DNA of 64,000 bases from Bacillus sp. FJAT-49711. Lineage in GTDB: Bacteria > Bacillota > Bacilli > Bacillales > Bacillaceae_C. Numbering within the stretch: position 1 is the stretch's first letter; every line of letters starts with the position of its first letter. The position numbers were made by a program, and so were the translations under genes. Under the pieces are notes generated by a model. That model was not told where the DNA came from. It saw nothing but the letters and a program-made list of their open reading frames with translations, and made no database searches. This document shows positions 59,611-64,000 of the stretch, piece by piece. The stretch spans positions 24,299-88,298 of the forward strand of contig NZ_JAGYPL010000005.1 in assembly GCF_018343715.1 (NCBI RefSeq). The letters are read 5' to 3'.

Positions 59611-61092
59611 TTAATAAGTTGGATTTTCTTTTATATTAATCCATGAATCCGCCTTTTCCAATTCAGCAGCCAATTGTAACAGAAGGTCTTCACGACCACG
59701 TCTTGCCATCACTTGAACTCCGCACGGAAGTCCATCCTTCGTTATATGCATAGGAAGAGTCATTGCTGGTTGACCGGTTAGATTTGCAAGTTGTGTAAAA
59801 GGAGTTCGCTCAAGACTTTTATATGCTAGTTGATCAACAAAACCTGACTTTTTCAAAATTCCTCCCAATCCGAGACCACCAATCGTTCGAATGAGCATTT
59901 TTTCAAATTGGGTTTGATCGAGCTCACCAATCTTTGAAGGTGGATAAGCAGTAGTCGGAGTAATGTAGAGATCATAGTCATCGTGAAAGCTTTCCATTTG
60001 GATTGCCGCCTTATCCCAAAATGTTAAACTTGTTAAAAATTCTTCCGCAGAAACAGCTTTGCCTAGTAAACCAAGAATCCATGTTGCAGGTTCTACATCC
60101 TTAAAGCTTACTTTTCTACCAATGACATCCTCAAGGGCTCTCAAAGTTGCAGAAACCTCTGCAAAATATAACATCATATAGTTACTAGCAAGCTTTTTTC
60201 CATCTACAGGTGCTTCTTCTTCTAACACTATATGCCCCATATTTTCAAGAAGCTTTACAGTTTTTTCTACTGCCTCCTTACATTCATCATCAACAGAGGA
60301 GGCAATAGGTGACTTTGTTGTAAAGGCAATTTTTAATGATTTAGAAATAGGAGTCTCTGATACAGATAGATAAGACCCATTAAATGGCGGTGCAATGAAG
60401 GCAGATGCTCGGTCGTATCGATATTGATCGAGCATTGCGGCGCTATCTCTTACCGATCGACTTAAAATATGATCGACTGAGGCCCCTTGCCACACCCGCC
60501 CCCGATTAGGACCAATTGGCGTGCGGCCACGAGTTGGTTTTAATCCAAATAATCCACAAAAAGCAGCAGGAATCCGAATGGAGCCACCGCCATCATTTGC
60601 ACCAGCAATCGGAACCATCCCTGATGCCACTGCAGCTGCTGCCCCTCCACTTGAGCCTCCCGGAGTATAATCAGTATTCCAAGGGTTTCTGGAAGGACCA
60701 TAAAAGGCAGGTTCCGTTATTCCCATTAACGCAAATTCCGGAACGTTCGTTTGACCAATAATGACGACACCCGCCTCCTTTATTTGTCGTACGAACTCAC
60801 TATCGTGATCTGCGATAAAATCGGCTAAAGCCTTTGAACCACTTGAAATGGGATGCCCTTTTAATTCCTGTGAAATATCCTTCGTCAATACTGGTACACC
60901 CGCAAAAATCCCCTTATTCTGAATGAGACCGTCTTCCTGAAGATCATATATTTTATGAATGACCGCATTAAGCTTCCCATTTTTCTGCTCAATTTCCTGT
61001 ATTGCCATGTCGCGTACTTCTTCTTGCTTAACTTCTTTTTTTCGAATTAATTCGGCTAATCCTATGCCATCATATTGCTTGTAATCTTGCAT
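59611..61092 (-). CDS. Amidase signature family hydrolase
   Basis: A 493-residue amidase of the GatA/AS family. The Ser-cisSer-Lys system is visible: Lys in [11 protein letters not shown] (about residue 72), cis-Ser and nucleophile in [16 protein letters not shown] and [17 protein letters not shown]. The C-terminal [12 protein letters not shown] is typical too. No gatC or gatB is nearby, so it is likely a stand-alone amidase for unknown amides rather than a glutamyl-tRNA amidotransferase subunit. The ATG has GGAGG ten bases upstream; the frame is open for eleven codons more without a site. Confidence 0.9.
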   Translation of the reverse strand: MQDYKQYDGIGLAELIRKKEVKQEEVRDMAIQEIEQKNGKLNAVIHKIYDLQEDGLIQNKGIFAGVPVLTKDISQELKGHPISSGSKALADFIADHDSEFVRQIKEAGVVIIGQTNVPEFALMGITEPAFYGPSRNPWNTDYTPGGSSGGAAAAVASGMVPIAGANDGGGSIRIPAAFCGLFGLKPTRGRTPIGPNRGRVWQGASVDHILSRSVRDSAAMLDQYRYDRASAFIAPPFNGSYLSVSETPISKSLKIAFTTKSPIASSVDDECKEAVEKTVKLLENMGHIVLEEEAPVDGKKLASNYMMLYFAEVSATLRALEDVIGRKVSFKDVEPATWILGLLGKAVSAEEFLTSLTFWDKAAIQMESFHDDYDLYITPTTAYPPSKIGELDQTQFEKMLIRTIGGLGLGGILKKSGFVDQLAYKSLERTPFTQLANLTGQPAMTLPMHITKDGLPCGVQVMARRGREDLLLQLAAELEKADSWINIKENPTY

Positions 61093-61242
61093 CTTTTGTT
61101 CACCTCCATTAAGCAGCATGTGCATCCTAATTTTTGTGAGAATATTTATTTCCTAACTTTTATTTTATATTCTACCTATTTATATAGTTTCCTTCTATTA
61201 TAGCGAAATATGAAATGTCATCGGTTCATAAACCTAAAAGCA

Positions 61243-61290
61243 AAAAAGTCTTGTTTCTACAATTTCTAGTTGTAAGAACAAGACTTTTAG
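61243..61290 (-). terminator. Terminator of the EamA gene
   Basis: AAAGTCTTGTTTCTACAA and TTGTAAGAACAAGACTTTT pair with one mismatch, with a seven-base loop; the minus-strand tail is TTTTTTGCTTTT. Confidence 0.85.
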
Positions 61291-61294
61291 TTGG

Positions 61295-62260
61295 CTAAGA
61301 TACCCGCTCACGTAAATTTGTCCGAATAGGCCGCTTATATTCTTTCTTTTGCAACCTAACAAAAATATTATTAGCCAGCAGTGAAATGATAATGAAAACA
61401 GTGCCTACAATATCAAACATAGTTACATTATTCCCTTGAAAAATTGAAACTAAGAGTGTAGTTACGGGAACAAAGTTAATGAATAAAAGTGCATTTATTG
61501 GTGATAAAATACTAACTCCAATATTCCAACCGAGCAATGCAATGAAGCCAGGAAAGATGATCATGAACAATAAATGCGGAGTAGTCGCTATGATCACTTC
61601 TTCTGTTGGAAAAGATATGTATCCAAATAGTGTTGCTCCAAATACAATCACAACAGCTGTTATCGTTCCAAGTAAACAGCTTAACGTTGAATACCGCAAA
61701 ACGGACCAACTAGTAAACTCACTTCCACCCATTGTATAAAGTACCCATCCAATAACTGCAATCAATATGAGTATGGATGGGATAAAGTCTTCTGTGGCAC
61801 CTAAAAATGCTTTAATATCACCTTTTGTAACGACTAATATCGCACCGATCAATGATACGATGACACAAATTAATGTAAAAAAATGAGGACGTTTTTTAAA
61901 AATCATCCATAATATTACAATGGAAATCATCGGCATTAGTGACTCCATAATGGATGCAACCATTACTCCTGATTCACCCATTAAGTCTTCTCCCCAAAAG
62001 ATAAATAGATTATAGACCGTAAATGCCATTGTACCAAAAAACCATAATTGCAGACCTTTCCCTTCAAACCGAAAAGCTTGTTTTCCTTCTTTCCAGAAAA
62101 GCATCGCTGCCAAAATGATCGTAACAGCACCGTATCGAATGATGGTAAAATAAAAAGGATCAATATGTTTGAATGCTGCATGTGCGACAGGGAACATTGC
62201 TCCCCATGAAACTGCAGCAATAAAGCACAAAACAGCTCCCCATAATACACTTTTTCTCAA
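61295..62260 (-). CDS. EamA/DMT family exporter
   Basis: A 321-residue protein with ten membrane helices in two EamA repeats. Marks are SWGAMFPVAHAAFKHIDPFY in helix 1, FVPVTTLLVSIFQG near the end of repeat two. Such proteins export metabolites or amino acids; the substrate is unknown. The TTG at 62260 has GGGGAGG nine bases upstream. The last 20 residues are basic and cytoplasmic. It is divergent from a LysR gene which probably regulates it. Confidence 0.87.
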   Translation of the reverse strand: MRKSVLWGAVLCFIAAVSWGAMFPVAHAAFKHIDPFYFTIIRYGAVTIILAAMLFWKEGKQAFRFEGKGLQLWFFGTMAFTVYNLFIFWGEDLMGESGVMVASIMESLMPMISIVILWMIFKKRPHFFTLICVIVSLIGAILVVTKGDIKAFLGATEDFIPSILILIAVIGWVLYTMGGSEFTSWSVLRYSTLSCLLGTITAVVIVFGATLFGYISFPTEEVIIATTPHLLFMIIFPGFIALLGWNIGVSILSPINALLFINFVPVTTLLVSIFQGNNVTMFDIVGTVFIIISLLANNIFVRLQKKEYKRPIRTNLRERVS

Positions 62261-62334
62261 GTCTTTCTTCCTCCCCAAATAATAACAGATTCCATTATCT
62301 GATCTTTTTGATATCTTGTAAAATGAATGTTATA

Positions 62335-62349
62335 GATGATTTACTATCA
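62335..62349. promoter_or_regulatory. Candidate LysR box
   Basis: ATGAT-TTACT-ATCAT is a perfect 5-bp inverted repeat containing the T-N11-A pattern typical of LysR sites, in the 135-bp gap between the divergent EamA and LysR genes. Confidence 0.5.
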
Positions 62350-62395
62350 TTTTTCGTGATATCATATGAATACGGAATAATCAGGAGGATTAATA

Positions 62396-63268
62396 GTGGA
62401 ATTTAAAGACTTAGAGATTTTTCAATTGATTGCACAAAAAGGCACCATTACGGAAGCAGCAAAAGAGTTAAATTATGTGCAATCAAATATTACATCTAGA
62501 ATTCGCAAGTTAGAATCAGAAATGAATACTCCGTTATTTAATCGACATAGACGAGGTATGAGCTTAACACCAGAAGGGAAAAAACTATTAACCTATAGTA
62601 AAAAAATATTATTATTAAAAGAAGAAATGAAAATGGCTGTTCAAACTATTAATGAACCATCTGGAAAATTAGAAATTGGTACAGTAGAAACGGTCAGCCA
62701 TTTACCAATTATTTTGTCTAGCTATATTAAAAAATATAAAGATGTCGACTTATCCGTATTTACTGGAGTTACTAGAAACTTAGTAAAGGATGTATTGAAT
62801 CATAAGTTGGATGGTGCTTTCATTACAGAATTAGATTCTGATCCCGACCTTGTGTCACATGAAGTATTCCAAGAGGAGCTCGTATTAATATCTGATACTC
62901 GCGTTTCCACTCTAGAAGAGCTAAAAGAACAATCTATTTTATGTTTTAGCAAAGGCTGCGGATACCGCGCACGTCTCGCAGAATGGTATAAAGATCAAAA
63001 CCTTGCCCCTAAAAAGATTATGGAATTCGGAACGTTAGAAACGATTTTGCGCAGCGCTGTTATGGGACTTGGCATTGCATTCGTCCCAAAGTCAGAAGTT
63101 GAGCAATTGGAAAGAGATGGACTTATTCAATTTCACAAGCTCCCAGAGCAATATAGTAAGATAAAAACTGTTTTTATAAGAAGAGCCGATGCCTACTTGA
63201 CACCTACAATCGAAAAATTTATTGAAACAATCGAATCCAATAGACAAGGAATTATTTTTGACGATTAA
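62396..63268 (+). CDS. LysR family transcriptional regulator
   Basis: A 290-residue LysR protein: an N-terminal winged helix (EFKDLEIFQLIAQKGTITEA, then TSRIRKLESEMNTPLFNR) and a periplasmic-binding-like effector domain (about 88-285, with the CGYRARLAEW block). The GTG start has AGGAGG eight bases upstream. It is divergent from the EamA exporter gene with a LysR-type palindrome between, so control of that exporter by its substrate is the likely job. A strong terminator follows. Confidence 0.92.
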   Translation: MEFKDLEIFQLIAQKGTITEAAKELNYVQSNITSRIRKLESEMNTPLFNRHRRGMSLTPEGKKLLTYSKKILLLKEEMKMAVQTINEPSGKLEIGTVETVSHLPIILSSYIKKYKDVDLSVFTGVTRNLVKDVLNHKLDGAFITELDSDPDLVSHEVFQEELVLISDTRVSTLEELKEQSILCFSKGCGYRARLAEWYKDQNLAPKKIMEFGTLETILRSAVMGLGIAFVPKSEVEQLERDGLIQFHKLPEQYSKIKTVFIRRADAYLTPTIEKFIETIESNRQGIIFDD

Positions 63269-63343
63269 GGGCAAGTTGACAGTTAATATGATAACGTCGG
63301 ACTGTTTCCTACAGAATTTAAGCCATTATTAATATAATTAAAA

Positions 63344-63378
63344 AGAACGAGACAAGATATTAGACTTGTCTCGTTACT
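63344..63378. terminator. Terminator between convergent genes
   Basis: The perfect 11-bp stem AACGAGACAAG / CTTGTCTCGTT, with A-rich and T-rich flanks, ends the LysR gene and can serve the UvrA paralogue on the other strand. Confidence 0.85.
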
Positions 63379-63434
63379 TTAATTAGTAATCATATTTTTA
63401 AGTGTTTTATATAAGTTGCTGCTTGTTGATTCAC

Positions 63435-64000
63435 TTATATATATTTCGCAGTTACAGAGCGTTCACAATTAATAAGGTCTGCTGGCAGTCCTTCATATAA
63501 AATTTCTCCACCTCCAGAACCACCATCAGGACCTAAATCAATGATCCAATCACTGTTTCGAATAACATCCAGATTATGCTCGATAACAATCACTGTATTA
63601 CCCTTTTCAACTAATGTTTCAATAATTAGTAGAATATTAGTGACATCTGAAAGATGCAATCCTGTTGTCGGTTCATCTAAAATATATATATTGCCCTTCT
63701 TATTTAGTTCTTTTGCCAGTTTCAGTCTTTGACTTTCCCCACCAGATAAAGTATTTAGTGGTTGACCCAAAGCCAAATACCCAAGTCCAACGGTTGCCAT
63801 GCTTTTCAGCTGTCGCTTAATATCTGCTGTTTCAAAAAATTCCGCAGCATCCGCCACTGACATCTCCATAATCTCTACAATATTTTTCCCTTTATACACG
63901 TATTGGAGCACTTCTTGTTTATAACGATTGCCGTTGCATTCACTGCATTCCATTTCCGTTTTATCCATAAAAGACAAATTAAGCTCCACCGTTCCCGTTC
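63435..64000 (-). CDS. UvrA-like ABC ATPase, C-terminal part (runs off the window)
   Basis: The visible 188 codons are the C-terminal end of a UvrA-family protein. They include a zinc-finger half CSECNGNRY, the signature LSGGESQRLKLAKEL, Walker B IYILDEPTTGLHLSD, and the switch His in IVIEHNLDVI. The frame stays open to base 64000, and a GTG at 63989 is an internal Val rather than a start. The segment ELNLSFMDKTEMECSECNG differs from the usual form in housekeeping UvrA, so this is probably a paralogue (UvrA2 or drug-resistance type), but the missing N-terminal part prevents a firm choice. Confidence 0.85.
   Translation of the reverse strand, partial: TGTVELNLSFMDKTEMECSECNGNRYKQEVLQYVYKGKNIVEIMEMSVADAAEFFETADIKRQLKSMATVGLGYLALGQPLNTLSGGESQRLKLAKELNKKGNIYILDEPTTGLHLSDVTNILLIIETLVEKGNTVIVIEHNLDVIRNSDWIIDLGPDGGSGGGEILYEGLPADLINCERSVTAKYI

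Noticed and set aside
61981-62250. 89-codon minus-strand frame
   Set aside because: It is an alternative frame inside the EamA exporter gene with Cys/Phe-rich random composition.

Overview
The window looks like chromosome of a low-GC, endospore-forming member of the Bacillaceae. The evidence is AT-rich sequence, strong AGGAGG-type ribosome binding sites, frequent TTG/GTG starts, a YjcZ-type spore protein, a YqhV-like protein, a pspA-ydjG-ydjH-ydjI block and a yitD-cysH-sat-cysC-yitE block as in Bacillus subtilis, and S-box and yybP-ykoY riboswitches. I saw no rRNA, tRNA, CRISPR array or complete transposon. The only mobile-element trace is a decayed transposase between two inverted dispersed repeats.

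Layout. (1) 0.15-12.3 kb, minus strand: a Tad/Flp-type pilus operon (accessory protein, CpaB, TadZ/CpaE, TadA/CpaF, TadB, TadC, a 21-bp tandem array, Flp pilin, TadE, TadG-like, von Willebrand lipoprotein, three unknowns). (2) 12.5-25.5 kb: accessory metabolism and repair (DUF1906 hydrolase, YjcZ, uracil-DNA glycosylase, DUF421 protein, compact aconitase with a DnaJ-like zinc protein, lysophospholipase-like hydrolase, alkaline phosphatase, aldose epimerase, PHP phosphatase), then a MocR regulator divergent from a class D beta-lactamase. (3) 25.6-33 kb: envelope-stress pspA-ydjGHI, paired SMR exporters, a 52-bp tandem array, LrgB/LrgA and an AI-2E family permease. (4) 33-41 kb: an oligopeptide-type ABC transporter of odd build: a binding protein whose halves appear swapped, two permeases with long N-terminal extensions, and a divergent fused double ATPase, interrupted by the transposase scar. 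(5) 41-45 kb: GH16 glucanase with FIMAH domain; an isochorismatase-fold protein plus AmiS/UreI channel under an apparent SAM riboswitch; and a complete manganese (yybP-ykoY) riboswitch that has lost its target gene. (6) 45-54 kb: kinase-like protein, DUF2935 protein, TSUP exporter, a 51-bp tandem array, MFS exporter, and the sulfate assimilation operon with YitE. (7) 54-64 kb: YqhV-like, AlkD, SerC, an ABC-2 exporter with a LytTR regulator fused to a dead ABC ATPase, amidase, EamA exporter with divergent LysR, and the 3' part of a UvrA paralogue running off the window.

The most unusual items are the rearranged peptide transporter, the SAM riboswitch over an isochorismatase/AmiS pair whose canonical catalytic residues seem lost, the orphan Mn riboswitch, and three unrelated intergenic tandem arrays (21, 52 and 51 bp). 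All family assignments were made by eye from sequence; no database search was run.
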